Shown piece after piece: positions 7,377 through 15,769 of a stretch of DNA of 64,000 nucleotides. This stretch comes from CAWEWH01 sp963812775 (GTDB taxonomy: Bacteria; Pseudomonadota; Alphaproteobacteria; Rhizobiales; Beijerinckiaceae). The stretch lies in NCBI GenBank assembly GCA_963812775.1, contig CAWEWH010000007.1:868001-932000 (forward strand), read 5' to 3'. Position 1 is the stretch's first letter. Each line of letters starts with the position of its first letter. The translations under genes were made by a program, and so were the position numbers. The notes below the pieces were generated by a model. It saw only the letters and a program-made list of their open reading frames with translations, had not been told where the DNA came from and searched no databases.

Positions 7377-9029
7377 TTAGAAGCTCAGGGTGCCGCGCAT
7401 GCGGATGCGAATTTCGGCAGAGCCGCCCGAGAGGGCGAGGTTCACCTTCGCAGTGAAGACGCCCATGGGATAGGCCGCGCCGATTTTCAGGTTAATGCCG
7501 GGGGCCCACTTGTTGGCCGAGACGGACGTGCTGTAGCGGGTCTGGCTGACGGCAGGGCCGAAGGTCGTGCCGTCGAACGATATGCCATCGATCTGCAGGC
7601 CGGCCTCCAGCGTCTCATCAGCGGTCGTGTTCCTGTAGTCGATTTCGCAAGCTATCTCAGCTGCCTCCTTGATACCCTCGCTGACCCACAGGATGCTGGG
7701 TGTCGACTGAAGCCCCGAGCCCGTGAACGTCGGCAGTGTGACGAGGTCGCATTCCACGGGAAAGCGCCACAAGCTGAAATGCGAGATGCAGGGGATGCGC
7801 AGGTCGGAGTTGCCCGAGAGTATCTGAGCGACGTTGCCCGGGCCGCTCCACAACAGACCGACATAGGTGCGGCTGTTGTCCTGGACTACGCCCCCGGCAA
7901 CAGTGGGCTTCACGTAGTAACCCCACTCGTTGACCGTGGGATTCCAGCCCGGGGTCGGGGGCGCGGTGTTAAGATTCGTAAGCCAAAAGTCGAGGTCGTT
8001 ACTCAGGTTATTGTTACCGTCTAGGTTGACGACATAGACTGAGTAGAGCTTGTTGATCGCTAGCGCCTGGTTTGCAACGCCATGGACGAGGTTCGAGGCC
8101 GTGAAAAAACTCGACTTGGTGATCGTCGGGACTGCCGTTATCCGTGGAGCGAGGGATGACGCGTTCTGAATCATCACGCCTTGGCCATCTTCTTGCGTCA
8201 AGCTAATCGTGGTCGCGCCACTGACTTGCAGCTTCACCCGGCCGTGCCCGAACCAGGACTGCTTGAGCGCCAGGCTGTCCTTGAGATTGAAGCAGTCGTT
8301 GCCAGCATTCAGCCGGACAGTAACCTGCTTGTCCTTCTGCAGGTCGCCTGCGCCCGTGAACGATTGATCGGCCGCCCGCAGCACCTTGGCGCCGAACAGC
8401 GTGCCGTCGCCCTTGCGGATGTTGATTGTCGGCAGCGCCGCCGTCGTCGACGTGAGCTGCGGCGTGAAGGTGAACTCCATGCTGTCCACGAGGGCGAGCA
8501 GCGAGGCGTTGATCGGCGTCAGCTCGATATTGTTCGGGGCGCTGCCGGTCACCGCACACTGGATCGGCGCGCGCGGCACCATCGCGAAGGCAAGGCTGTC
8601 GCCCCCGAGCACGATCGGATCGGCGTTGGTCAGGAACCAGAGCGTCTGCGCGTTGAGCGAGCCCTGGTTGACGAACACCACGATGCCGGACGCGATGTCC
8701 GCGCTCTCGTCGAAGTCCGTGACGCGCTGCCAGGCTCCGGCTGCGGCGCCGTAGATGCCGTTTTGCGATGCCGTCGTCTGGTTCTTCACGAGGACACGGT
8801 CACCGGCCCCGACCGAGACGCCATCGATGATCTGCAGCCCAGACAGCGCGATCGTGCCGGTGGTGGTCGCGCGCGCCGGCCGCTTGATCGTCTTCGCTAC
8901 CGATGCGGCGGCTTCCTGCGCGTCCTCAACGGCGGCATCGATCAGCGTCAGCACATAGTCGGAGGGGATGAGCGGCGTCCCGATGATGGTGATCGCCGGG
9001 ACGATCTGGGCGGTAAGCTGGATTGTCAT
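7377..9029 (-). CDS. Large phage tail fibre/receptor-binding protein
   Basis: This 550-residue beta-rich protein has no cysteine-rich or catalytic motif. Its N-terminus has a short helical segment (VEDAQEAAASVAKTIKRPAR) and then a GDRVLVKNQTTASQNGIY segment common in phage fibre and spike proteins near the shaft. The start codon overlaps the stop of the 118-residue gene upstream by four bases (ATGA), and ten bases separate its stop from the glycine-rich gene, so the fibre genes form one operon. The role in host binding is inferred from context. Confidence 0.75.
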   Translation of the reverse strand: MTIQLTAQIVPAITIIGTPLIPSDYVLTLIDAAVEDAQEAAASVAKTIKRPARATTTGTIALSGLQIIDGVSVGAGDRVLVKNQTTASQNGIYGAAAGAWQRVTDFDESADIASGIVVFVNQGSLNAQTLWFLTNADPIVLGGDSLAFAMVPRAPIQCAVTGSAPNNIELTPINASLLALVDSMEFTFTPQLTSTTAALPTINIRKGDGTLFGAKVLRAADQSFTGAGDLQKDKQVTVRLNAGNDCFNLKDSLALKQSWFGHGRVKLQVSGATTISLTQEDGQGVMIQNASSLAPRITAVPTITKSSFFTASNLVHGVANQALAINKLYSVYVVNLDGNNNLSNDLDFWLTNLNTAPPTPGWNPTVNEWGYYVKPTVAGGVVQDNSRTYVGLLWSGPGNVAQILSGNSDLRIPCISHFSLWRFPVECDLVTLPTFTGSGLQSTPSILWVSEGIKEAAEIACEIDYRNTTADETLEAGLQIDGISFDGTTFGPAVSQTRYSTSVSANKWAPGINLKIGAAYPMGVFTAKVNLALSGGSAEIRIRMRGTLSF

Positions 9030-9382
9030 CCGACGACTTCATCGCGCACGGTCAAGCGGCCGTTGAACAGCTGGCAGGTCACGAGGCTGTTGGCGACGAC
9101 GCAGCCCACGTCATAGACGCCAGGACTGAGCCCGCTCATGCGGGCCCGAGGGATCGCCACCGTGAAGACGCCGGCGTCGCCCGGCAGCGAGATCATGTCG
9201 CCGAGGGTGGCGGTCAGCCGGTCGGCGCCCCCCGCGTCCTGGATGGCGAAGGTGATGGCGACACCGGCGAGGTCGACATCGTCGATCTCGCCCGCCGGGC
9301 CCATGGCGCGCACGCGCACCGAGAAGATGAGGTCGGCCGCCGTCGTGCCCTCGAGGCGGGCTTGGGGAATGCTGCGTGTCAT
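9026..9382 (-). CDS. Phage baseplate/tail-associated structural protein
   Basis: This 118-residue, probably all-beta domain (TFAIQDAGGADRLTATLGD, then a TVAIPRARMSGLSPGVYDV segment) resembles small domains found ahead of tail fibres in prophages. It sits between the collar protein (nine bases away) and the large fibre, with which it overlaps by four bases, so translational coupling is likely. No catalytic residues are seen. Confidence 0.6.
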   Translation of the reverse strand: MTRSIPQARLEGTTAADLIFSVRVRAMGPAGEIDDVDLAGVAITFAIQDAGGADRLTATLGDMISLPGDAGVFTVAIPRARMSGLSPGVYDVGCVVANSLVTCQLFNGRLTVRDEVVG

Positions 9383-9391
9383 GGCGGGGCC

Positions 9392-10432
9392 TCAGAGCTT
9401 CATGTACCAGCCGCCCAGGAGGAACGGGCCGATGGTGGGATGCGATTGGCCGCCGCCGGTCGACGAAGTCGTCATCAGTGAGCCGGTGAAGGTCGAGGAG
9501 GCGATGTTCTGGTTGCCCGACGAGCTCGTGCCGCCGCTGCTGAATCCGAATGGCCCGCCGGCGGCGGAAAGCGAGGGGGCGCCGGGCAATGTCAGCGTAA
9601 CGCTGACTGAGCCTGCCGGCGTTCCAGTGTGCGTGTGGCCGGGAATCTGCGCTTCGGTCAGCGCATGCGCCGCACTGCCGGCGGTCGAGCCAGGGGTGGT
9701 CGCTCCGCCGTTGTCGAACGTAACGCCCGAGATGACATTGGCCGGCGAGTTGCCCATGTCGTCGAGGCCGACGAGGCTGCGGCCTCGCGCGCTCGGAAGC
9801 GCGATCGTCTTGTTGGCCGCGAAGTCGGCGGACGCGGACGCGCCGCGGCCGGTCGAGACCGGGCACTGCGTGTTGGCGCAATTGGACCATAGATACGCGT
9901 AGAGGTTTGCGGTGTCGGCGTTAGCGCGCTCGCTCGCGCCCGACGTGGCCGAGCCGATGGTGCGGCCATTCATGCGCACGAAGCCCGGCACCGTGCCGGT
10001 CTGCATGAGCCATACGGTCCAGCCCGGCTGGAACACCTGCTCGGTGGAAACGGTGATGCCACCCCCGCCGCCGGCGCTCGGCGGGCTCGGATTGGCGATG
10101 CCGTCCACGTCGGAGATCACAACGCCCACCGACGTGGTGATGCGCACCCGGTAGCCGGTGCCCGTGTAGGGCACATAGACGGCCGGGAAGACGCCGTTGG
10201 CATCGGCCACGACCGGCTGCGGGTGCGGCGCCGTCTGGGCGTTGTCGGTGAACACCGTGAAGGCGGTCGTGGTGCCGGCCTGGTAGAAGAAGGCCTTGGC
10301 GCCCGCCGCCTTGTTGCCCGCCGCATTGAAGACGGGCACCGGCACGGGGTTCCAGATGGCGGAGGCGGCGTGCGCCGCGAGCGGGGCGAGCAGGAAGAGC
10401 CCCGCGGCGAGGCCGCGAAGGGATTTGATCAT
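9392..10432 (-). CDS. Phage tail collar domain protein with signal peptide
   Basis: The 346-residue product begins with a strong signal peptide (MIKSLRGLAAGLFLLAPLAA). Its C-terminal half is a tail-collar domain: PGFVRMNGRTIG, ARGRSLVGLDDMG, the IPGHTHTGTP metal-binding HxH segment and the typical end PFLLGGWYMKL. An earlier variable beta domain occupies residues 20-130. The start at 10432 is preferred over a longer frame because the signal peptide begins there. It is the first gene of the tail-fibre cluster and lies directly downstream of a minus-strand terminator, at the junction with host genes. Confidence 0.85.
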   Translation of the reverse strand: MIKSLRGLAAGLFLLAPLAAHAASAIWNPVPVPVFNAAGNKAAGAKAFFYQAGTTTAFTVFTDNAQTAPHPQPVVADANGVFPAVYVPYTGTGYRVRITTSVGVVISDVDGIANPSPPSAGGGGGITVSTEQVFQPGWTVWLMQTGTVPGFVRMNGRTIGSATSGASERANADTANLYAYLWSNCANTQCPVSTGRGASASADFAANKTIALPSARGRSLVGLDDMGNSPANVISGVTFDNGGATTPGSTAGSAAHALTEAQIPGHTHTGTPAGSVSVTLTLPGAPSLSAAGGPFGFSSGGTSSSGNQNIASSTFTGSLMTTSSTGGGQSHPTIGPFLLGGWYMKL

Positions 10433-10450
10433 GGCTTTGCTTCCGATGTG

Positions 10451-10471
10451 AAAAAGCCGCCCGCAGGCGGC
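10451..10471 (-). terminator. Minus-strand terminator at the phage/host junction
   Basis: GCCGCC/GGCGGC stem with a 4-base loop, followed on the minus strand by five T residues. No leftward gene now lies upstream of it except a 22-codon stub at 10574-10506. It is therefore probably left over from a phage gene that once stood between the ejection genes and the collar gene. Confidence 0.65.
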
Positions 10472-10598
10472 CGGTGGACTTGAGTGCGTTCGTCGCGCGG
10501 GTGCGTCAGGCTCCGTGGTCGCCCAGGGCGTCCTCGATCGATTGCTCGATCTCCCGGCGGGTCCCCTCGCGCATTGGCGCGAGGTCCAGTTCACAGCC

Positions 10599-10613
10599 AA
10601 CGCGTTTCGCGTT
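10599..10613. promoter_or_regulatory. Perfect inverted repeat AACGCG-TTT-CGCGTT upstream of the P450 gene
   Basis: A perfect 6-3-6 palindrome lies 51 bases before the P450 start codon. It overlaps a minus-strand TTGACA (10618-10613) that could belong to a leftward promoter, although the -10 at 17 bases (TGTGAA) is weak. CYP102 genes are often controlled by a local repressor binding such a palindrome; no regulator gene is adjacent, so this is inference. Confidence 0.45.
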
Positions 10614-10663
10614 GTCAAAAAACCCCGCGATCGTTAGCGTACCCGCCAAATGTGGAGAGTTTC

Positions 10664-13600
10664 ATGGCGCGCCGGCAATTGCTTGAGCGGATTCCGCAGC
10701 CACCGGCCAAACCCCTGATCGGCAATATCCTCACGATCGGCGCCGAAGCCCCCATTCAAAGCCTCATGGGCCTCGCGCAGGAACACGGGCCCATCTTCTT
10801 TCTCGACATGCTCGGCACCCCCATTGTCGTCGTCTCCAGCTTCAAATTGGTCGACGAGCTGTCCGACGAGAAGCGCTTCGACAAGGCCGTGCGCGGGGCG
10901 CTGCGGCGCATCCGCTCCTTCGCCGGCGATGGCCTGTTCACTGCCGATACGCAAGAGCCGAACTGGGCCAAGGCGCACAATATCCTGCTGCCGACCTTCA
11001 GCCATCGATCCATGCAAGCCTACCACCCGATGATGCTCGATATTGCCGACCAGATGATGCTGAAGTGGGAACGCCTCAATCCCGACGAGGACATCGACGT
11101 TGTCCATGACATGACGGCGTTGACGCTCGACACGATCGGGCTCTGCGGCTTCGACTATCGCTTCAATTCCTTCTATCGGCGCGATAGCCACCCCTTCGTC
11201 GAGGCAATGGTTCGGTCGCTGGAAACGGTGATGAAGATAAGGGGGCTGCCTCTCGAGGAGTTGGTGACACGCGATCGACGTCGCCAGCTGCAGGCAGACG
11301 TGCGCTACATGAACGGCATGGTCGACCGGATCGTGCGCGAGCGACGCGAAAGCCCTGCCGACGATCAATCCAAGCAGGATCTGCTCGGCTTCATGCTGTC
11401 GGGCGTCGACAAGACGACAGGCGAGCGTCTCGACGACGTCAACATCCGCTTTCAGATCAACACCTTCCTGATCGCCGGGCATGAGACGACGAGCGGCATG
11501 CTGTCGTTCGCCATGTATTTCCTGCTCAATCACCCAGACGTGCTGGCGAAAGCCTACGCCGAGGTCGATGAGGTGTTCGGGACGGATCTCAGCGTCAAGC
11601 CGACATTCGCGCAGGTCAACCAGCTCACCTACGTGTCGCAGATCTTGAAGGAAACGCTACGCCTGTGGCCGACGGCTCCGGCCTATTCCGTCTATCCTTA
11701 CAAAGACGAATTGCTTGCCGGCGAATACAAACTCAAGAAGCGCACCTTCATCAACATCCTGACGCCCACCCTCCACCGGGACAAGTCGGTATGGGGGCCG
11801 AATCCCGAGGTCTTCAATCCGGAAAATTTCAGCCGCGAAGCCGAGGCCACGCGTCCCGCTAATGCGTTCAAGCCGTTCGGCAACGGTCAGCGGGCATGCA
11901 TCGGCCGTCAGTTCGCCATGCAGGAAGCGGCGCTCGTCGTCGGGCTCATCCTGCAGCGATTCAAGCTGATCGACCACACGCGCTACCAGTTGAAGATCAA
12001 AGAGACGTTGACGCTGAAACCGGACGGACTGCGGATAAAAGTTCGCCGTCGCACCGACTATCCGGCCGTGCAACCAAGCCCGGCCGCTGCGGCTGTGCGT
12101 GGCGCTCCGCGCCTGGCTGCTTCGGCACGTGCCGTGCCGCAACACGACACGCCGCTGCTTGTGTTGTTCGGATCCAACCTCGGCACGGCCGAGGAGCTCG
12201 CACGCCAGGTCGCCGAAGCCGGCGAGGTCTTCGGCTTCAAGACGACGCTGTCACCGCTCGACGATTGCGTCGGACGGCTGCCTAAACGCGGTGGGGTGGC
12301 CATCGTGTGCGCCTCCTACAACGGCCAGCCTCCCGACAATGCTGCGCAATTCTGCAAGTGGCTTGAAGGCGACCAAGGTGCCGATGCACTCAGTGGCGTG
12401 CGCTACGCGGTCTTCGGCTGTGGAAACCGGGATTGGGCCGCCACCTATCAGACGGTGCCGCGCTTCATCGACGACCAGCTGTCGAAATTCGGGGCGCGGC
12501 GAATTTCTGGACGCGGTGAAGGCGATGCACGCGAGGACCTGGACGGTGAGTTCCAGCGCTGGTTCGCAGCGCTCCGGCCGCTGGCAGCGCAAGAGTTCAA
12601 CATCGATGTCGATCTTGTGCGCGAGCCTCCCACAGCGCCGCTCTACCAGGTCGAGATCGTCCCCAAGCCTCCTGTCAATCCGATCATTGGATCACTTGGC
12701 GCGCAGCCATTGCACGTTTTCGCCAATCGCGAACTGCAGCAGCGAACGGGTCCCGACGGGTCTGACCGCTCAACCCGCCACATTGAAGTGAAACTGCCGG
12801 TCGGCATGACATACCGGGCCGGCGATCATCTCAGTATCGTGCCGAGCAACAGCGCAGCGCTTATTGAGCGGGTGACGCGCCGGTTCGGTCTGCGCGATGA
12901 TGATCATGTCCGACTCGACGCTGCCGAAGGCCGGCGGGCTTCGCTGCCGGCCGGCCAGCCGATGTCGATCCAGCGACTGCTCGGCGACTACGTCGAACTG
13001 CAGACAGTCGCTACACGCAAGCACATCCAATCGATGGCCGAGCACAGCCGCTGTCCGGTCACCAAGGCAAGTCTCATGGCCTTCGCAGAGGAAAGCGAGG
13101 AAGCGTCTGCGCGCTACAAGGCGGAGGTGTTAGGAAAGCGAAAATCGGTTCTCGATTTGCTCGAGGAGTACCCAGCCTGCGAGCTGCCGTTCAATGTCTA
13201 CCTCGAAATGCTGCCGCTGATGGTGCCGCGCTACTATTCGATCTCATCGTCACCAGCACACGATGCAGGCCGCTGCAGCATCACAGTGGCAGTCGTCGAG
13301 ACGCCTGCCCGCTCGGGCAACGGCATCTACCAGGGCGTCTGCTCGAACCACCTCTTGCGCCAGGGGACGGGCAGTACTGTTCACGGAGTCGTGCGCGAGA
13401 CAAAGGTCGGTTTCAGGTTGCCGCAGGACTCGGCAACGCCGATCATCATGATCGGCCCCGGGACGGGCCTCGCGCCGTTCCGCGGATTTCTGCAGGAGCG
13501 AGCGGCGCTGAAGGCCAAGGGACAAGCATTGGGTCAGGCGCTCCTGTTCTTCGGTTGCCGCCACCCCAATCACGATTTCATCTATGCCGACGAGCTGAAG

Positions 13601-13897
13601 CGCTTCGCCGACCAAGGCATTGTCGATCTCAAGGTCGCCTTTTCGCGGCTCGACAGGCAGCGCGCCTACGTCCAGGATCTGCTGCGGGCCGAGCAAGAAA
13701 AGGTGCTTGAATTGATTGGCGCGGGTGCGGTCGTCTACGTCTGCGGCGACGGCAGTCGCATGGAGCCCGCCGTGAAGCATGAACTGACCTCCATGTACGC
13801 GGAGGCATCGGCAATCAGCCATGAACGAGCGCGGGACTGGATGGAGACGCTCATCCGGCAAAACCGGTACGTCCTCGACGTGTGGGCGGGAAGCTGA
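10664..13897 (+). CDS. CYP102-family self-sufficient cytochrome P450/NADPH reductase fusion
   Basis: The 1077-residue protein is colinear with P450 BM3 (1049 residues). The heme domain shows the I-helix AGHETTSG, the KETLR ExxR motif and FGNGQRACIG with Cys412 as heme ligand. The reductase shows the FMN loop FGSNLGTAEELA, the FAD motif RYYSISSSP, the NADPH site IMIGPGTGLAPFRG and the end YVLDVWAGS. By family it hydroxylates fatty acids using NADPH and oxygen in the cytosol. Phe92 matches BM3 Phe87, but the positions of BM3 Arg47 and Tyr51, which hold the carboxylate, are Thr52 and Val56, so substrate choice may differ. The frame is intact, unlike many neighbours. The ATG at 10664 gives the BM3-like N-terminus. 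Confidence 0.95.
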   Translation: MARRQLLERIPQPPAKPLIGNILTIGAEAPIQSLMGLAQEHGPIFFLDMLGTPIVVVSSFKLVDELSDEKRFDKAVRGALRRIRSFAGDGLFTADTQEPNWAKAHNILLPTFSHRSMQAYHPMMLDIADQMMLKWERLNPDEDIDVVHDMTALTLDTIGLCGFDYRFNSFYRRDSHPFVEAMVRSLETVMKIRGLPLEELVTRDRRRQLQADVRYMNGMVDRIVRERRESPADDQSKQDLLGFMLSGVDKTTGERLDDVNIRFQINTFLIAGHETTSGMLSFAMYFLLNHPDVLAKAYAEVDEVFGTDLSVKPTFAQVNQLTYVSQILKETLRLWPTAPAYSVYPYKDELLAGEYKLKKRTFINILTPTLHRDKSVWGPNPEVFNPENFSREAEATRPANAFKPFGNGQRACIGRQFAMQEAALVVGLILQRFKLIDHTRYQLKIKETLTLKPDGLRIKVRRRTDYPAVQPSPAAAAVRGAPRLAASARAVPQHDTPLLVLFGSNLGTAEELARQVAEAGEVFGFKTTLSPLDDCVGRLPKRGGVAIVCASYNGQPPDNAAQFCKWLEGDQGADALSGVRYAVFGCGNRDWAATYQTVPRFIDDQLSKFGARRISGRGEGDAREDLDGEFQRWFAALRPLAAQEFNIDVDLVREPPTAPLYQVEIVPKPPVNPIIGSLGAQPLHVFANRELQQRTGPDGSDRSTRHIEVKLPVGMTYRAGDHLSIVPSNSAALIERVTRRFGLRDDDHVRLDAAEGRRASLPAGQPMSIQRLLGDYVELQTVATRKHIQSMAEHSRCPVTKASLMAFAEESEEASARYKAEVLGKRKSVLDLLEEYPACELPFNVYLEMLPLMVPRYYSISSSPAHDAGRCSITVAVVETPARSGNGIYQGVCSNHLLRQGTGSTVHGVVRETKVGFRLPQDSATPIIMIGPGTGLAPFRGFLQERAALKAKGQALGQALLFFGCRHPNHDFIYADELKRFADQGIVDLKVAFSRLDRQRAYVQDLLRAEQEKVLELIGAGAVVYVCGDGSRMEPAVKHELTSMYAEASAISHERARDWMETLIRQNRYVLDVWAGS

Positions 13898-13925
13898 CGG
13901 GCTGAGCCGCACTGCAAAAGAGAAA

Positions 13926-13950
13926 GGGCCCGCCAAGCGCGGGCCCTTCC
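13926..13950. terminator. Shared terminator between the P450 and phasin genes
   Basis: GGGCCCGC pairs with GCGGGCCC, with short A/T runs on both sides (AGAAA before, TTCC after). It lies between two convergent genes, 28 bases after the P450 stop and 17 before the phasin stop, so it can serve both. Confidence 0.6.
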
Positions 13951-13967
13951 AGCACGTGCACATCAGC

Positions 13968-14462
13968 CTAGGCCGACTGGGACGCAGTGAACGGGGCGGT
14001 CAGACCCTTGGCGCGGTCCGCGACCATCGTCGTCACGTATTCGAAGGCGTTCTTGGCGCGCGCGGCACTCACCTCGCCGCGCTCGCGCGCGTAGTCGACG
14101 TGAAGCTGGATCACCTCGTTGAACGACTTGGCGGCTGCCAGCTTCTCGACAGCAGCAAAAGCCGCGGTTGCGTCTTCGTGCGCCGCCTTGATCACATTGC
14201 GGCTGACAAGCGCCGCATCGTCGATCGAGCGCGAGAGCGCTGCCTGGATCGTGTCGGTGATCTTGCTGGCGTCAGCCTGCACCTTGGCGGCGCGCTCCTT
14301 CCCAGCCTCGGCAGCTCGCGCGACAAAGTCACGGGCGGCGGTGGGAATCTCGAAATTGCCCTGCGCATTCTTGAACGCCGTGAACAGCGTGTCGTAGGGG
14401 GCCGCAATGGCGTCGGCGACGGACTTCGTCTTCTTGGCGTCATTCTTCGGGGTGTCGGTCAT
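13968..14462 (-). CDS. Phasin family protein
   Basis: The 164-residue, all-helical, Ala-rich protein has typical phasin features: NAQGNFEIPTAARDFV, a run of amphipathic helices, and AKSFNEVIQLHVDYAR, a signature of granule-associated phasins. Phasins coat polyhydroxyalkanoate granules and control their size. The ATG at 14462 has GAGGA eight bases upstream and is preferred over the ATG at 14471. The gene lies beside lipase, wax-ester synthase and PHA synthase genes, so this block appears devoted to storage lipid or polyester. A TGC-rich region upstream may bind PhaR. Confidence 0.9.
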   Translation of the reverse strand: MTDTPKNDAKKTKSVADAIAAPYDTLFTAFKNAQGNFEIPTAARDFVARAAEAGKERAAKVQADASKITDTIQAALSRSIDDAALVSRNVIKAAHEDATAAFAAVEKLAAAKSFNEVIQLHVDYARERGEVSAARAKNAFEYVTTMVADRAKGLTAPFTASQSA

Positions 14463-14536
14463 TGTTTCCATCCTCTATGGAGCTATGGGATCCCCGTCCA
14501 CGATTGGCCCGGGGTGACGGATATATGACACCTTTC

Positions 14537-14560
14537 TTGCTGCATTGCAACAACAATTGT
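14537..14560. promoter_or_regulatory. TGC-rich symmetric region upstream of the phasin, candidate PhaR site
   Basis: TTGCTGCATTGCAA (14537-14550) has TTGC/GCAA symmetry and is followed by the palindrome ACAATTGT (14553-14560). Both lie 75-100 bases upstream of the phasin start. Alphaproteobacterial PhaR repressors bind TGC-rich sites in front of phasin genes. The match is by composition only. Confidence 0.35.
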
Positions 14561-14638
14561 GCAGTGCGTCAAAGAATGCGCGCAAAAAAGAATACCTTCG
14601 TCTTTAGAGCAACTTAGAAAGGACGGAGGATTCTAACC

Positions 14639-15416
14639 TCAGGCTGGGCGCCGCGGATCGGGGTAGAAGGCGCTGCGCCAACCGCTCCGATCGAAGGGCT
14701 TCCAATCGGTTTCCGGCTGGGCCAATCGGTCCGCCACCGCGTAGACGGCGGCAGGATGGTGGCCAAGACCGCAATGGCTACCCTGGACCTCGATATTCTC
14801 GGCCTGGGGTGCTTCCTTCTCGACGCAACACTGCCAAGCACAGACGCCGTCGCTGCGGCTATAAATGGCCGTCGCCGGCACAGGCGGCGGCTCCTCGATA
14901 TTCCCGCCAAACCGCAGGTCCCGCTGGTCGACGCGCTGGCCACTGGCCAACTCGTAGATGCGCCACGCATTCGTGGCCCGCGGGTGCCCCGCGAACGGAC
15001 TGCCGAGAGTAATGACCTGGCGGACCTGCTGCGGCACCAGCTTGGCGAGCTGGCGCGCATAGACGCCGCCGAGGCTCCAACCGACAATGCTGATCTTGCG
15101 TTCGTAGCGGCGATAGAGCTCGTCGAGGCGCGACATCATGTTGTCCTGGACGCCTGGGCGCAGCCCAAAATTGCGCCCCAGTCCCCAGCCGTGGACCGGA
15201 TAGCCGTGGCTCTTCAGGAATGACGCGCAGCGGCCTGGTCGAGACATCGCTGGCGACGAGGCCGGGGATAACGAGCACGGGCTGGCCGTCGCCGCGCGGC
15301 GCCAGGCGCAGCAGCGGCCAAGTGGCCGCAAAGGCTCCGAGCTCGTGGAGGGCGCGCCACTCCAGAAAGAGCAGCGCCTTGGAGGGTGGCTTCAGTGCCT
15401 CAGTCGTCGCGGACAT
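14639..15416 (-). pseudogene. Alpha/beta-hydrolase (lipase/esterase-like), frameshifted
   Basis: The N-terminal part from ATG 15416 (MSATTEALKPPSKALLFLEW, then QPVLVIPGLVASDVSTRPLR) is in one frame. The rest, from FLKSHGYPVHGWGLGRNFG onward, is in another, so one indel near 15228 splits the gene. The nucleophile elbow GWSLGG and a late SHCGLGHHP histidine are present, giving a serine hydrolase of about 258 residues if repaired. Similar proteins lie near PHA genes in rhizobia. Either the gene is inactive or the base call is wrong; the absence of other damage favours a recent or artificial break. Confidence 0.75.
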
Positions 15417-15769
15417 CTGATCTCCTCACGGGGGGTCATCATGGCACTACACCAGCCAAGCTTCCAAATCGCCTTAGGCATGGCAATGTAAAGTGGGGTC
15501 CATTGACAATCCGCTCAACCCCCCGAGGTTCCGGAATAGCGCGCCCTCAGATCTCCCGACCAGGACTGCCTGATTTCGGAAAGTTTCCCAGGCGCTTGCG
15601 GCGTGGTGGGACAAATTCCCCACGGCTGCGCTCGAATGACACGCTTTGCCAAGAAGGGCCAGACTGGAAGCGCCGGCGGGATCGCCCGACGGCAAAGACG
15701 CAAATCAGCGCCGTGGCGCTTTCGCCGTGGCCGGCCTATCGTGTCACCAACAGCGCCAGGGAGGGCCGC
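15417..15769. other. Intergenic region between the lipase and wax-ester synthase genes
   Basis: The 353 bases between the divergent lipase and acyltransferase genes hold no convincing gene. AGGGAGG at 15758-15764 is the ribosome site of the acyltransferase. Promoters for both genes must lie here, but I see no clear consensus. Confidence 0.5.
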
